From Eriocheir sinensis (taxonomy: Eukaryota > Arthropoda > Malacostraca > Decapoda > Varunidae), in assembly GCF_024679095.1 (NCBI RefSeq), contig NW_026111623.1:303501-367500 (forward strand): a stretch of 64,000 nt of DNA. Direction: 5' to 3'. Positions 12,182 to 25,360 of this stretch are shown here, piece by piece. How positions within the stretch are numbered: the first letter of the stretch is position 1; every line of letters starts with the position of its first letter. The notes beneath the pieces were generated by a model that searched no databases, had not been told where the DNA came from, and was given only the letters and a program-made list of their open reading frames with translations. The position numbers were made by a program, and so were the translations under genes.

Positions 12182-12421
12182 ACGCTACAGCTGAGCCTGG
12201 CCGCGGTGCTCATCTCCTCATTGGCTTCTGGGCTTGTGGTATATATATAAACCACAGTTTACCTTCTCCAGGTTTCTCCAGGTAAGTACTCATTTGTCGA
12301 CCAGCCAGAAAAGGAGGGCAAACAGCAGGCTGGGCTGGGCGCCGATTACTTAGGCCGGGATTCGAACCCAGGCCCTCAGATTAGTAGTCAAGCATTTTAA
12401 CCAGTTCACCACGAAGGCACC
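12182..12421 (-). mobile_element. tRNA-derived SINE (minus strand)
   Basis: Read on the minus strand the element starts GGTGCCTTCGTGGTGAACTG at 12421. It has an A box (TGGTGAACTGGTTA) near 12398-12411 and a perfect B box, GGTTCGAATCC, near 12359-12369. The sequence after the T-arm does not pair with the GGTGCCT 5' end, so the acceptor stem is absent and this is a SINE head, not a tRNA gene. The body contains a TTTACCTTCTCCAGG segment and CCACAAGCCCAGAAGCC. The left boundary is approximate. Confidence 0.7.
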
Positions 12422-12541
12422 GATCATAGCTTTATTTCAAGTTATATTTCTACGAAAAATCTAAGCCCGTATTGTGCTATTGTTGCACATAATTTGAATA
12501 TTATCCAAAGGCATTACTGCATAGGAAAGATGTAATTCACC

Positions 12542-12546
12542 TATAT

Positions 12547-12632
<86 letters not shown>
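12542..12632. repeat. (TA)n microsatellite
   Basis: An almost pure TA run with two single interruptions. It abuts the LINE fragment that follows. Confidence 0.95.
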
Positions 12633-12639
12633 CACGACT

Positions 12640-13340
12640 TTGATCAGGACTCTGAAAATCACACAATATCGAAAATTTGTTGATGACACCAAGGTGAGTG
12701 GAAAGTGACCTTACAAAGACCGATCTTTGCGAAATCATTCAGAAAGACCTCAATTAAATTATCGAATGGTCGGAAAAAATGGCAAATGTCCTTTCTAATG
12801 TTGACAAATGCAAAATCGCGCATTGGGTCCAGAATAATAACTGTAAATACATCTTGAATGGGGAAACCTCTTGCAGGCGATGCAGGAGGAAAAGGATATT
12901 TCTGGAGTCACTATCAGACGAATGACCTAAACACGTGAATCCAGTGGCAAAAAGAAAGCATATAATGAAAACCCAACACTTATGCTCGGAATCCATAGCG
13001 AGAAAGGCTTCAGAGGCAAGGCGCCAGACATTGATGCTATCCTTGTATAATTCCATGGTAAAGACCTCGCACCTCGGTATGCAGTACAGTTCCTGGTCTC
13101 CTAATTACAGAAAGGACATTGTTTTACTAAGGAAGGATCCAACGACGCGCCACGAAGATGATTACAACCTTAAGGGCTAACTGTACGAACGACTCCTAAA
13201 CGACTCAATCTTCTTTACACTGGAGAAAAGACGTCTACGAGAGAATATGATTCAAGTCTTGCTGTACCTGAAAAGTTCAATATGCGTCGACTACTCCAAT
13301 TCTTTGAACTGCAAACCAACTCAAGAACTATAAATAACGG
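12640..13340 (+). pseudogene. CR1-like LINE reverse transcriptase fragment
   Basis: Plus-strand frames spell, in order, the second half of a CR1-type RT. FVDDTKVSG is the catalytic FADD block with A replaced by V. Then come IIEWSEKMANVLSNVDKCKI, a SLYNSMV block, WSPNYRKDIVLL, and LEKRRLRENMIQVLLYLK, the C-terminal segment. The blocks fall in different frames, with several frameshifts and stops. This is a dead 5'- and 3'-truncated copy, of a subfamily different from the copies at 52.6 and 57.8 kb. It ends about 160 bases before the 28-bp satellite starts. Confidence 0.8.
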
Positions 13341-13504
13341 TTTACCCATTCAGTCGAGTCGATGAGAATAGACATTGGAAGGAGTTTTCTTTTCGATCCG
13401 AGTCATCCCCACTGAAATATCTTCCTTGCTAAGGGCGTAAGTAAAATCAATACCGTCATCCTTCAAATATAGAATCGACCGTCATTTCGCTGCGTCGGGA
13501 GCAA

Positions 13505-16500
13505 ACTGAATATCGTGGTGCTTTCATCTTTTCTCTTCAATATCGAGGTAGCTTTTTATCTGGCACTCTCCGGCTTCAATATCGATAGTGCTTTCATCTG
13601 CTCCTCAATATTGAGGTGCTTTCATCTGCTCCTCAGCTAACGACGATTTGCTTTCAATTGCTCGGCATCGATATCGAGGATTGCTTTCATCTGCTCCTCA
13701 ATATCGATGTGCTTTTCACCTGCTCCTCAATATCGAGTGCTTAATTCATCTGCTCACTCTCAATATCGAGGTGCTATCATCTGTCTTCTCAATAACGAGG
13801 TGCTTTCATCTGCTCTCAATATCGAAGTGCTTTCATCCGCTCCTCAACGAAATGTTTTCATCTGCTCCTCAATATCGAGTGGCTTTCATCTGTTCATCAG
13901 TACGAGGTGCTTTCCATCTAACTTTCCCTCAATATCATGGTGCTTTCATCTGCTCCCTCAGTATCGAGGTGCTTTCATCTACTTCTCAATATCGAGGTGC
14001 TCATCTGCTCCTCAACCAAAGTGCTCATCTGCTTCTCCAATATCGATGTGCTGTCTGCTCCCTCAATATCGATGTGCTTTCATAATGCTCCTCAATATCG
14101 AGGGTGCTTTCATCTGCTCCCTCAATATCGAGTGTTTCATCTGCTTCTCAATATCGAGGTGCTCATCACTGACTCCTCAATATCGAGTGCTTTCATCTGC
14201 TCTCCTCAACCAGGTGCTTTTATTTATCTCTCAATAACGAAGTGCTTTCATCTGCTCCTAAATATGAAGGGTGCTTTCATCTGCTCTCTATATCAAGATG
14301 CTTTCATCTGCCCTCAATATCAAAGTGCTCATCTGCTCCTCAATGTCAGTGCTTTCATCTGCTCCTCAATATCAAGGTGCTTTCATCTGCTCATCAATAT
14401 CGTGCTTTCACCAGCCTCCCCTCCAATATCGAGCTGCTTTCATCCTGCTTCTCCATATCAGGTGCTTCCATCTGCTCCCTCCAATATCGATGTGCTTTCA
14501 CCTGCTCCTCAATATCGAGGTGCTTTCATCTGCTTATCAATATCAAGCCATCTGTCCTCAATACCGATGTGCTTTCGTCTGCTCGTCAATATCGATGTGC
14601 TCATGTGCTCCTCAATATCAGGTGCTTTCATCCTGCTCCTCAATAACAAGGTGCTTTCCTTGCTTTCTCAATATCAGGTGCTTTCATCTGCTCCTCAATA
14701 TTATCAAGGTGCTTTCGCACTCCTCAATATCGATGTGCTTTCATATGCTCATTTAGCTTATCGAGGTGCTTTAATCTGCTCCTTAATATCTAGGTGCTTT
14801 CATCTGGTTGCTCCCTCAATATCGGAGGAATTACTTTCGCATCTGCTCTCAATAACTAAGGTGCTTTCATCTGCTCCTCAATATCGAGGTAAGCTTTCTC
14901 ACTGCTCCCTCAATATCGAGGTGCTTTCTATGAGATCCTCTATATCACAGTGCGCTTTCCATCTGCTCCTCAGTATCATAGATGCTTTCATATGCTCCTC
15001 AATATCGAGGTGCTTCCTCAATATCAACAAGGTGCTTTCACCCGCTCCCCAATATCCAGTGTGGTTTCATCTGCTCCTCAATATCGATGAACCTTTCGTC
15101 GTCTGCTCCCCACCTCAATATCGACGTGCTTTCATCTGCTCCTCAATATCAAGGTGCTCATCATGCTGCCTCAATATCAAGGTGCTTTCTGGTAATGCTA
15201 CTCATCGTGCTTTCATCCGCTCCTCAATACCAGGTATATCATCTGCTCCTCAATATCAAGGTTCTCCTGCATCTACTCCTCAATATCGAGGTGCTCATCT
15301 GCTCCTCAATATCAAGGTGCTTTCATCTGCTCATCAATATCAAAATGGTGCTTTTCATCTGCTCCTCCAATATCAAGGTGCTTTCATCTGCCCTCCAATA
15401 TCGAGGTGCTTTCATCTGCTCCTCAATATCCATGGTGCTTTCATCTGCTCCTCCAATATCGATGTGCGTTTCATATGCTCCCTCAATATCGAGGTGCTTT
15501 CATCCTGCTCCTCAATATCATATGCCTTTCTATCTACTCATCTAATATAAGATGTGCTTTCATATGCTCCTCAATATCAGTGCTTTTCATCTGCTCCTCA
15601 ATATCAAGGTGCTTTCATCTGGTCCTAAGATAAGGAACTTTCATCCTGCTCCTCAATATCAGGAGTGCTTTTATTTGCTCCTCAATATCAAGAGATTTAA
15701 CAAGTGGTCCCTCATATAAAGGTACTTTCATCTGCTCCTCAATATCAAGGAGCTTTCATCTGCTCCTCAATATCTAGGTTCTTCCACCTGGTCTCCCCAA
15801 TTTCGATATTGCTTTGCACCTGCTCCCTCAATATCGATGTGCTTTCATCTGCTCCTCACTATCGATGTACTTTCATCTAAGCTAGCTAGCCGAGGGGTGT
15901 TATCATCTGCCCCCTATATCGATGGTGCTTTCATCTTGCTCATGTCTAATATCGAGTGATGATCATCTGATCCCTTCAATAACAAAGGTCCTTTCTATCT
16001 GCTCCCTCAATATTGAGTTCATTTTGCACAAAATACTCACTCCTCAATATCAAGGTGCTTTTCATCTGCTCCTCAATATCAAGGTGGTTTCATCTGCTCC
16101 TCAATATCTATGTGTTCTTTTCATCTGCTCCCTCGGTATCAAGAAATGCTTTCTTCTGAACTCAATATTAAGTTGCTTTCATCTGCTCCCTGAATATCGA
16201 GGTGCTTTCATCTGCTCCTGAATATCGAGGATTGCTTTCATCTGCTCCTCAATATCAAGGTGCTTTCATCTGCTCCCTCTTATATCAAGGTGCTTTCATC
16301 TGCTTCCCTCAGCACTATCTGGGGAGATTTCATCTGCTCCTCAATATCGATTTGCTTTCAAAAGCTCCTAAATATCGATTATTGCTTTCACCTGCTCTCA
16401 ATATCGATGTGCTTTCAATGCTCCTCAATATCGAGGTGCTTTCATCTGCTCCTTAATCATCAAGGTGCTTTCATCTGCTCCTCAATATCTTGGTTCTTTT

Positions 16501-17580
16501 CAACTTCTGCCTCCCAATCATCGATGTGCTTTCACCTGCTCCTGAATATCGAGGTGCTTCTATCTTCTCCCTCAATATCGATGTGCTTTCATCTGCTTAT
16601 TAATATCGAGGGTGCTTATCATCTGCTCCTCAAAAACGATATAAGTGTTCATCTGCTCATCAATATCGAGGTGCTATCATCTTGCTCCTTAATAACAGGA
16701 GGTGCTTTCATCTGCTCCCTCAATAATGAACTGTTTTCATCTGCCCTCAATATCAAGGTGCTTTCATTTGCTCCTCATTATCCAAGGAGTGCTTTCATCT
16801 GCTCCTTAGTATCAGAGTGCTTTCCACTACTCCTCAATATCAAGTTGCTTTTTATCTGCTCCTCCAGTATCAATGTGCTATCTAGCTGCTCCCTCAATAT
16901 CGATCTGCTTTCACCTGCTCCTCAACCCATCGATGTGCTTTCTGTCTGCTCCTCAATATCGAGGTGTTTTAATACTGCTCCTTAATATCGTGTGCTTTCA
17001 TCTGCTCATCAATATCGAGGTGCTATCATCTGCTCCCCAATACCGATGTGCTTTCAACTGCTCATCAATATCGAGAGTGCCTGCCATATCATCTGCTCCT
17101 CATGTATCAAGTTACTTTCCTCTCTGTTCCCTCCAATATCGTACGCTTTATCTTCTCTCTCAATATTAATGTAAGCTATCATCTGCTCCTCAATATCGAG
17201 TTGGTTTTCATCTGCTCCTCAATATCAAGGATTGCTTTTTATCTCCTCATCAATATCAGTGTGCTTTCATCTGCTCCTCAAAAATCGAGAGGGTTTCATC
17301 TTTGCTTTCCCTCAATATCGATGTGCTTTCGGTCTGCTCATCAATATCAAGATGCTTTTTTTTCATACTGCATCTTTGCTCCTCAATATCACGGTGCTTT
17401 CATCTGCTCCCTCAATATCAAGGTGCTTTCCATCTGCTCCCTCAATATCAAGGTGCTTTCATCTGTTCCTCAATAATCGAGGTGCTTTCAATCTGCTCCT
17501 CTATATCACAGGTGCTTTCATCTGCTCCTCAATATCTAGGGTGCTTCTCTATCTGCTCCTCAATATCAAGGTGCTTACAT
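13505..17580. repeat. Indel-rich left part of the 28-bp array
   Basis: Here nearly every unit carries a 1-3-base insertion or deletion, such as CTCCCTCAATATC, CTTTTCATC or missing bases in the ATCGAGG block. The units right of 17580 are mostly exact 28-mers differing by substitutions. The change in error type is abrupt. It may be an old array edge, or poorly corrected long-read sequence. Confidence 0.8.
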
Positions 17581-19003
17581 CTGCTCCTCTATATCAAGGT
17601 GCTTTCATCTGCTCCTCAATATCGATGTGCTTTCAAATGCTCCTCATTATCGAGGTGCTTTCATCTGCTCCTTAATATAAAGGTGCTTTCATCTGCTCCT
17701 CAATATCAAGGTGCTTTCATCTGCTCCTCATTATCGAGGTGCTTTCATCTGCTCCTTAATATAAAGGTGCTTTCATCTTCTCCTCAATATCGAGGTGCTT
17801 CTATCTGCTCCTCAATATCGATGTGCTTTCATCTGCTCCTCAACATCGATGTGCTTTCATCTGCTCTTTAATATCGAGGTGCTATCATCTGCTCCCCAAT
17901 ATCGATATGCTTTCATCTGCTCATCAATATCGAGGTGCTATCATCTGCTCCTTAATAACGAGGTGCTTTCATCTGCTCCTCAATATATATGTGCTTACAT
18001 CTGCTCCTCAGTATCAAGGTGCTATCATCTGTTCCTCAACATCGATATGCATTCACCTGCTCCTCAATATCGAGGTGCTTTCATCTGATCCTCAATATTG
18101 ATGTGCTTTCATCTGCTCATCAATATCGAGGTGCTATCATCTGCTATCCAATACCGATGTGCTTTCATCTGCTCATCAATATCGAGGTGCTATCATCTGC
18201 TCATCAATATCGAGGTGCTATCATCTGCTCCCCAATACCGATGTGCTTTCATCTGCTCATCAATATCGAGGTGCTATCATCTGCTCCCCAATACCGATGT
18301 GCTTTCATCTGCTCATCAATATCGAGGTGCTATCATCTGCTCCTCAATATCGATGTGCTTTCATCTGCTCCACTATATCGAGGTGCTTTTATCTGCTCCT
18401 CAATATCAAGGTGCTTTCATCTGCTCCACTATATCGAGGTGCTTTAACTGCTCCTCAATATCGATGTTCTTTCATCTGCTCCTCAATATCAAGGTGCTTT
18501 CATCTGCTCCTCAATATCAAGGTGCTTTCATCTGCTCCTCAATATCGAGGTGCTTTCATCTGCTCCTCAATATCGAGGTGCTTTTATCTGCTCCTCAATA
18601 TCAAGGTGCTTTCATCTGCTCCTCAATATCGATGTGCTTTCATCTGCACCTCAATATCGAAGTGCTTTCATCAGCTCTTAAATATTGAGGTGGTTTCATC
18701 TGCTCCTCAAAATCGAGATGCTATCATCGGCTCCTCAATATCTATGTGCTTTCACCTGCTCCTCAATATCGAGTTGGTATCATGTGCTCCTCAATATCGA
18801 GGTGCTTTCATCTGCTCCTCAATATCGAAGTGCTTTCATCTGCTCCTCATTAACTATGTGCTTTCATCTATTCTCAATATCGAGGTGCTTTCATCTGCTC
18901 CTCAATAGCAAGGTGCTTTCATCTGCTCCTCAATATCTATGTGCTTTCATCTGCTCCTCATTAACGATGTGCTTTCATCTATTTCTCAATATCAAGGTGC
19001 TTT

Positions 19004-19165
19004 CATAATAATAATAATAATTATAATAATAATAATAAACGGTTTATTTCATGAAGTACCAGGCAACCCTAGAGCTGAAAATATACATCAATGAGTGCTA
19101 ATAATAATAATCATATAATCACGATAATATAGTAATCATAATAATAATAATAATCATCATCTGCT
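19004..19165. repeat. Internal copy of the array's right-flank sequence
   Basis: A run of ATA/ATT repeats is followed by ACGGTTTATTTCATGAAG, ACCAGGCAACCCTAGAGC and AATATACATCAATGA. The same string follows the last satellite unit at 28358-28445, at an offset of 9350 bases. After ATCAATGA the two copies diverge into different AAT-rich sequence. Satellite units resume at about 19166. Confidence 0.9.
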
Positions 19166-19567
19166 CCAAATATCATGCTTTCATCTGCTCCTCAATATCG
19201 AATATGCTGTCATCTGCTCCTCAATCAGAAGGATGCTTTTCATCTGCTCCTCAATATCGAGGTGCTTTCATCTGCTCCTCAATATCGATGCTTTCATCTG
19301 CTCCTCAATATCGAGGTGCTTTCATCTGCTCCTCAATATCCTTCTGCTTTCATCTGCTCTCAGCCAATATCTGCTTTCATCTGCTCCTCAATATCGAGTG
19401 CTTTCATCTGCTCCTCAATATCAGTGCTTTCATCTCTCCTCAATATCGAGGTGCTTTCATCTGCTCCTCAATATCGATGGCTTTCATCTGCTATGCTTTC
19501 ATCTGCTCCTCAATATCGATTCATCTGCTCCTCAATATCGATGTGCTTTTATCTGCTCCTCAATATC

Positions 19568-19775
19568 GTTGATGGTGACCATCTGCTTTGTGTTGTCCAT
19601 GTGTAGGTTGTGTAGTTTCCTGGAGGTGAATAATCTGGGTTGCTGTTGTCAATCTGTTACTCCTCAACTGTGGTGTCATCTGCTCCTCAAGCGGTGGGGT
19701 GCTTATCTGCGTCATTAATATCATATAGCTTTCAGGGCTCCTCAATTTTGGACCCCTGAGGTGCTCCTGCAAGTT
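19568..19775. repeat. Mosaic of LINE flank and satellite sequence
   Basis: The segment follows 29310-29525 (the LINE fragment beyond the array): GTTGATGGTGACCAT, TTGTGTTGTCCATGTGT, AATCTGGGTTGCTGTTGTCA and CCCCTGAGG occur in the same order and spacing. Satellite words such as CATCTGCT and CTGCTCCTCAA are spliced into it at several points. No retrotransposition process makes such a word-by-word mixture, so sequencing or polishing error is likely. Confidence 0.75.
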
Positions 19776-22700
19776 GTGGTATCATCTGCTCCTCAATATC
19801 GAAGGTGCTTTCATCCGCTCCTTAATATCGATGTGCTTTCATCTGCTCCTCAATATCGAGGTGGTAGCATATGCTCCTCAATATCAGGTGCTTTTCATCT
19901 GCTCCTCAATATCGAGGTGCTTTCATCTGCTCCTCAATATCGAGGTGCTTTCATCTGCTCCTCAATATCGAGGTGCTTTCATCTGCTCCTCAATATCGAT
20001 GTGCTTTCATCTGCTCCTCAATATCGATGTGCTTTCATCTGCTCCTCAATATCGATGTGCTTTCATCTGCTCCTCAGTATCAAGGTGCTTTTATCTGCTC
20101 CTCAATGTCGATATGCTTTCATCTGCTCCTCAATATCGATGTGCTTTCATCTGCTCCTCAATATCAGTGCTTTTTTCTGCTCCTCAATATCGATGTGCTT
20201 TCATCTACTCCTCATTATCGAGGTGCTTTCATCTGCTCGTCAATATCGATGTGCTTTCATCTGCTCCTCAATATCGAGGTGCTTTCATCTGCTCCTCAAT
20301 ATCGAGGTGCTTTCATCTGCTCCTCAATATCGAGGTGCTTTCATCTGCTCCTCAATATCGAGGTGCTTTCATCTGCTCCTCAATATCGAGGTGCTTTCAT
20401 CTGCTCCTCAATATCGATGTGCTTTCATATGCTCCTCAATATCTAGTTGCTTTCATCTGCTCCTGAATATCGGTGCTTTCATCTACTCGTCAATATCGAT
20501 GTGCTTTCATCTGCTCCTCAATATCGAGGTGCTTTCATCTGCTCCTCAATATCGAGTGCTTTCATCTGCTCCTCAATATCGATAGGTGCTTTCATCTGCT
20601 CCTCAATATCGAGGTGCTTTCATCTGCTCCTCAATATCGAGGTGCTTTCATCTGCTCCTCAATATCGATGTGCTTTCATCTGCTCCTCAATATCAAGGTG
20701 CTTTCATCTGCTCCTCAATATCAAGGTGCTTTCATATGCTCCTCAATATCGATGTGCTTTCATCTGCTCCTCAATATCGAGTGCTTTCATCTGCTCTCAA
20801 TATCGAGGTGCTTTCATCTGCTCCTCAATATCGAAGTGCTTTCATCTGCTCCTCAATATCGAAGTGCTTTCATCTGCTCCTCAATATCGAGGTGCTTTCA
20901 TCTGCTCCTCAATATCGATGTGCTTTCATCTGCTCCTCAATATCGAAGTGCTTTTATCTGCTCCTCAATATCAGATGTGGTTGCTTTCATCTGCTCCTGC
21001 ATGTGGAGGAGCTTTCACCTGCTCCTCAATATCGAGGTGCTTTCATCTGCTCGTCAATATCGAGGTTCTATCATCTGCTCTTCAATATCGAGGTGATTTC
21101 ATCTGCTCCTTAATATCGAGGTGGTTTCTACTGCTCCTCAATATCGAGGTGCTTTCATCTGCTCGTCAATATCGAGGTTCTATCATCTGCTCCTCAATAT
21201 CGATGTGCTTTCATCTGCTCCTCAATATCGATGTGTTTTCATCTGCTCCTCAATATCGATGTGCTATCATCTGCTGATCAATATCGACGTGCTATCATCT
21301 GCTCCCAAATATCGATGTGCTTTTATCTGCTCATGAATATCGATGTGCTTTCATCTGCTCCTCAATATCGAGGTGGTTTCAACTGCTCCCCAAAATCGAT
21401 GTGCTTTCACCTGCTCCTCAATATCGAGGTTATTTCATCTGCTCCTCAATATCGATGTGTTTTCATCTGCTCCTCAATATCGATGTGCTTTCATCTGCTT
21501 ATCAATATCGAGGTGCTATCATCTGCTCCCAAATACCGATGTGCTTTCATCTGCTTATCAATATCGAGGTGCTTTCATCTGCTCCTCAATATCGAGGTGC
21601 TTTCATCTGCTCATCAGTATCGAGGTGCTATCATCTGCTCCTCAATATCGATATGCTTTCATCCGCTCCTCAATACCGAGGTGCTTTCATCTGCTCCTCA
21701 TTATCGATGTGCTTTCATTTCCTCCACAACATCGATATGCTATCATCTGCTGATCAATATCGAGGTGCTATCATCTGCTCCCCAATATCGATGTACTTTC
21801 ATCTGCTCGTGAATATCGACGTGCTTTCATCTGCTCATCAATATCGAGATGCTTTCATCTGCTCATCAATATCGAGGTGCTATCACCTGCTCCTCAATAT
21901 CGATATGCTTTCATCTGCTGCTCAATATCGAGATGCTTTCATCTGCTCATCAATATCGAGGTGCTATCATCTGCTCCTCAATATCAATATGCTTTCCTCT
22001 GCTCCTCATTATCGATGTGCTTTCATCTGCTCATCAATATCGAGGTGCTATCATCTGCTCCTCAATATCGATATGCTTTCATCTGCTCCTCATTATCGAT
22101 ATGCTTTCAGCTGCTCCTTAATATCGAGGTGCTTTCATCTGCTCCTCAATATCGAGGTGCTTTCACCTGCTCCTCAGTATCGAGGTGCTTTCATCTGCTC
22201 CTCAATATCAAGGTGCTTTCACCTGCTCCTCAATATCGAGGTGCTTTCATCTGCTCCTCAATATCAAGGTGCTTTCATCTGCTCCTCAATATCGAGGTGC
22301 TTTCATCTGCTCCTCAATATCGATGTGCTTTCACCTGCTCCTCAATATCAAGGTGCTTTCACCTGCTCCTCAATATCAAGGTGCTTTCACCTGCTCCTCA
22401 GTATCAAGGTGCTTTCATCTGCTCTTGAATATCGAGGTGCTTTCACCTGCTCCTCAGTATCAAGGTGCTTTCATCTGCTCTTGAATATCGATGTGCTTTC
22501 ACCTGCTCCTCAATATCAAGGTGCTTTCACCTGCTCCTCAATATCAAGGTGCTTTCACCTGCTCCTCAGTATCAAGGTGCTTTCATCTGCTCTTCAATAT
22601 CGAGGTGCTTTCATCTGCTGCTCAGTATCAAGGTGCTTTCATCTGCTCCTCTATATCGAAGTGCTTTCATCTACTCCTTAATATCGATGTGCTTTCATCT

Positions 22701-23904
22701 GCTCCTCTATATTGAGGTGCTTTCATCTGCTGCTCAATATCGAAGTGCTTTCATCTGCTCCTTAATATCGAAGTGCTTTCATCTACTCCTTAATATCAAT
22801 GTGCTTTCATCTGCTCCTCAATATCGAAGTGCTTTCATCTGCTCCTCTATATCGAGGTGCTTTCATCTGCTGCTCAGTATCGAAGTGCTTTCATCTGCTC
22901 CTCAATATCGAAGTGCTTTCATCTACTCCTTAATATCGATGTGCTTTCATCTGCTCCTCTATATCGAGGTGCTTTCATCTGCTCCTTAATATCGATGTGC
23001 TTTCATCTGCTCCTCAATATCGAAGTGCTTTCATCTACTCCTTAATATCGAGGTGCTTTCATCTGCTCCTCAATATCGAGGTGCTTTCATCTGCTCATCA
23101 ATATCGAGATGCTATCATCTGCTCCTCAATATCTATGTGCTTTCATCTGCTCCTCAATATCGAAATGGTATCATGTGCTCCTCAATCTCGAGGTGCTTTC
23201 ATCTGCTCCTCAATATCAAGGTGCTTTCATCTCCTCCTCAACATCGAGGTGCTTTCACCTGTTCCTTTATATCGAGGTGCTATCAGGTGCTCGTCAATAT
23301 CGATGTGCTTTCACCTGCTCCTCAATATCGAGGTGCTTTCATCTGCTCCTCAATATCAAGGTGCTTTCATCTGCTCCTCAATATCGAGGGTCTTTCAACT
23401 GCTCCTCAATATCAAGATGCTTTCATCTGCTCCTTAATATAGATGTGCTTTCATCTTCTGATCAATATCGAGGTGCTTTCATCTGCCCTTCAATATCGAT
23501 ATGCTTTCATCTTCTCAATATCGAGGAGCTTTCATCTGTTTCTCAATATCGATGTGCTTTCGTCTGTTCCTCAATATCAAGGTGCTTTTATCTGTTCCTC
23601 AATATCGAGGTGCTTTCATCTGCTCCTCAATATCGAGGATCTATCATGTGCTCCTCAATATCAAAGTGCTTTCATCTGCTCTTCATTATCGATTTGCTTT
23701 CATGTGCTCCTCAATATCGAGGTGGTATCATGTGCTCCTCAATATCGAGGTGCTTTTATCTTCTCCTCAATATCAAGGTGCTTTCATCTGCTCCTCAATA
23801 TCAAGGTGCTTTCCTCTGCTCATCAATATCGAGGAGCTATCATCTGCTCCTCAATATCGAGGTGCTTTCATCTGCTCCTCAATATCAAGATGCTTTAATC
23901 TGCT

Positions 23905-25360
23905 CCTCAATATCAAGGTGCTTTCATCTGCTCCTCAATATCAAGATGCTTTAATCTGCTCCTCAATATCGAGGATCTATCATGTGCTCCTCAATATCAA
24001 GGTTCTTTTATCTTCTCCTCAATATCAAGGAGCTTACATCTGCTCCTCAATATCAAGGTGCTTTAATCTGCTCCTCAATATCAAGGTGCTTTCATCTGCT
24101 CCTCAATATCAAGGTGCTTTCATCTGCTCCTCAGTATCAAGGTGCTATCATATGCTCCTCGATATCGATGTGCTTTCATCTGCTGCTCAATATCGAGGTG
24201 CTTTCATATGTTCGTCAATATCGAGTTGCTTTCATATGCTCCTTAATATCAAGGTGCTTTTATCTGATCCTCAATATCAAGGTGCTTTCATATGCTCTTC
24301 AATATCGAAGTGCTTTCATCTGCCCCTCTATATCAAGGTGCTTTCATCTGCTCCTCAATATTAAGGTGCTTTCATCTGCTACTCAATATCAAGGTGCTTT
24401 CACCCGCTCCCCAATATCGATGTGCTTTTATATGCTCTTCAATATCGAAGTGCTTTCATCTGCTCTTCAATATCGATGTGCTTTCCTCTGCTCCTCAATA
24501 TCGATGTGCTTTCATCTGCTCAAAATATCAAGGTGCTTTTATCTGCTCCTCAATATCAAGGTGCTTTCACCCGCTCCCCAATATCGATATGCTTGCATCT
24601 GCTCCTCAATATCAAGGTGCTTTCATTTGCTCCTCAGTATCGATGTGCTTTCACCTGCTCCCCAATATCGATGTTGCTTGCACCTGCTCCTCAATATCGA
24701 GGTGCTTTCATCTGTTCCTCAACATAGAGGTGATTTCATCTGCTCCTCAATATCGAGGTGATTTTATATGCTCCTCAATATCAATGTGCTTTCAACTGCT
24801 CCTCAATATCAAGGTGATTTCATCTGCTCCTCAATATCGATGTGTTTTCATCTGCTCCTCAATATCGATGTGTTTTCATCTGCTCCTCAATATCGAGGTA
24901 CTTTCATCTGCTCTTAAATATCGAGGTGCTATCATCTGCTCCTCAATATCGATGTTCTTTCATCTCCTCCTCAATATCGAGCTGCTTTCATCTGCTCCTC
25001 AATATCGATATGCTTTCATCTGTTCCTCAATATGGAGGTGCTTTCATCTGCTCCTCAATATCGAGGTGCTTGTATCTGCTCCTCAATATCGATATGCTTT
25101 CATCTGCTCCTCAATATCAAGATGCTTTCATCTGCTCATCAATATCAAGGTGCTTTCATCTGCTCCTCAATATCAAGATGCTTTCATCTGCTCATCAATA
25201 TCGAGGTGCTTTCATCTGCTCCTCAATATCAAGATGCTTTTATCTGCTCCTCAATATCGAGTTGGTATCATGTGCTCCTCAATATCGAGGTGCTTTCATC
25301 TGCTCCTCAATATCGAGGTGCTTTCATCAGCTCCTCTTTAACGATGTGCTTTCATCTGCT
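23905..25360. repeat. Higher-order unit 1 (52 x 28 bp)
   Basis: The pattern of unit variants in this segment recurs in the next 1.45 kb at an offset of 1456 bases, exactly 52 units. The pattern includes CTATCATGTG, CCTCGATATC, TGTTCGTCAATATC, a CCTCTATATC unit and ATATGGAGG. Copy 1 has an extra GATGTGTTTTC unit, and a shortened unit near 24517. Confidence 0.85.

Noticed and set aside
12345..12421. A functional tRNA gene (perfect B box)
   Set aside because: The 3' side does not pair with the GGTGCCT 5' end, no acceptor stem forms, and a SINE body follows.
13937..15550. A 537-codon Cys/Ser-rich secreted-type protein
   Set aside because: Pure satellite translation. All three forward frames are equally open, and indels are unconstrained.
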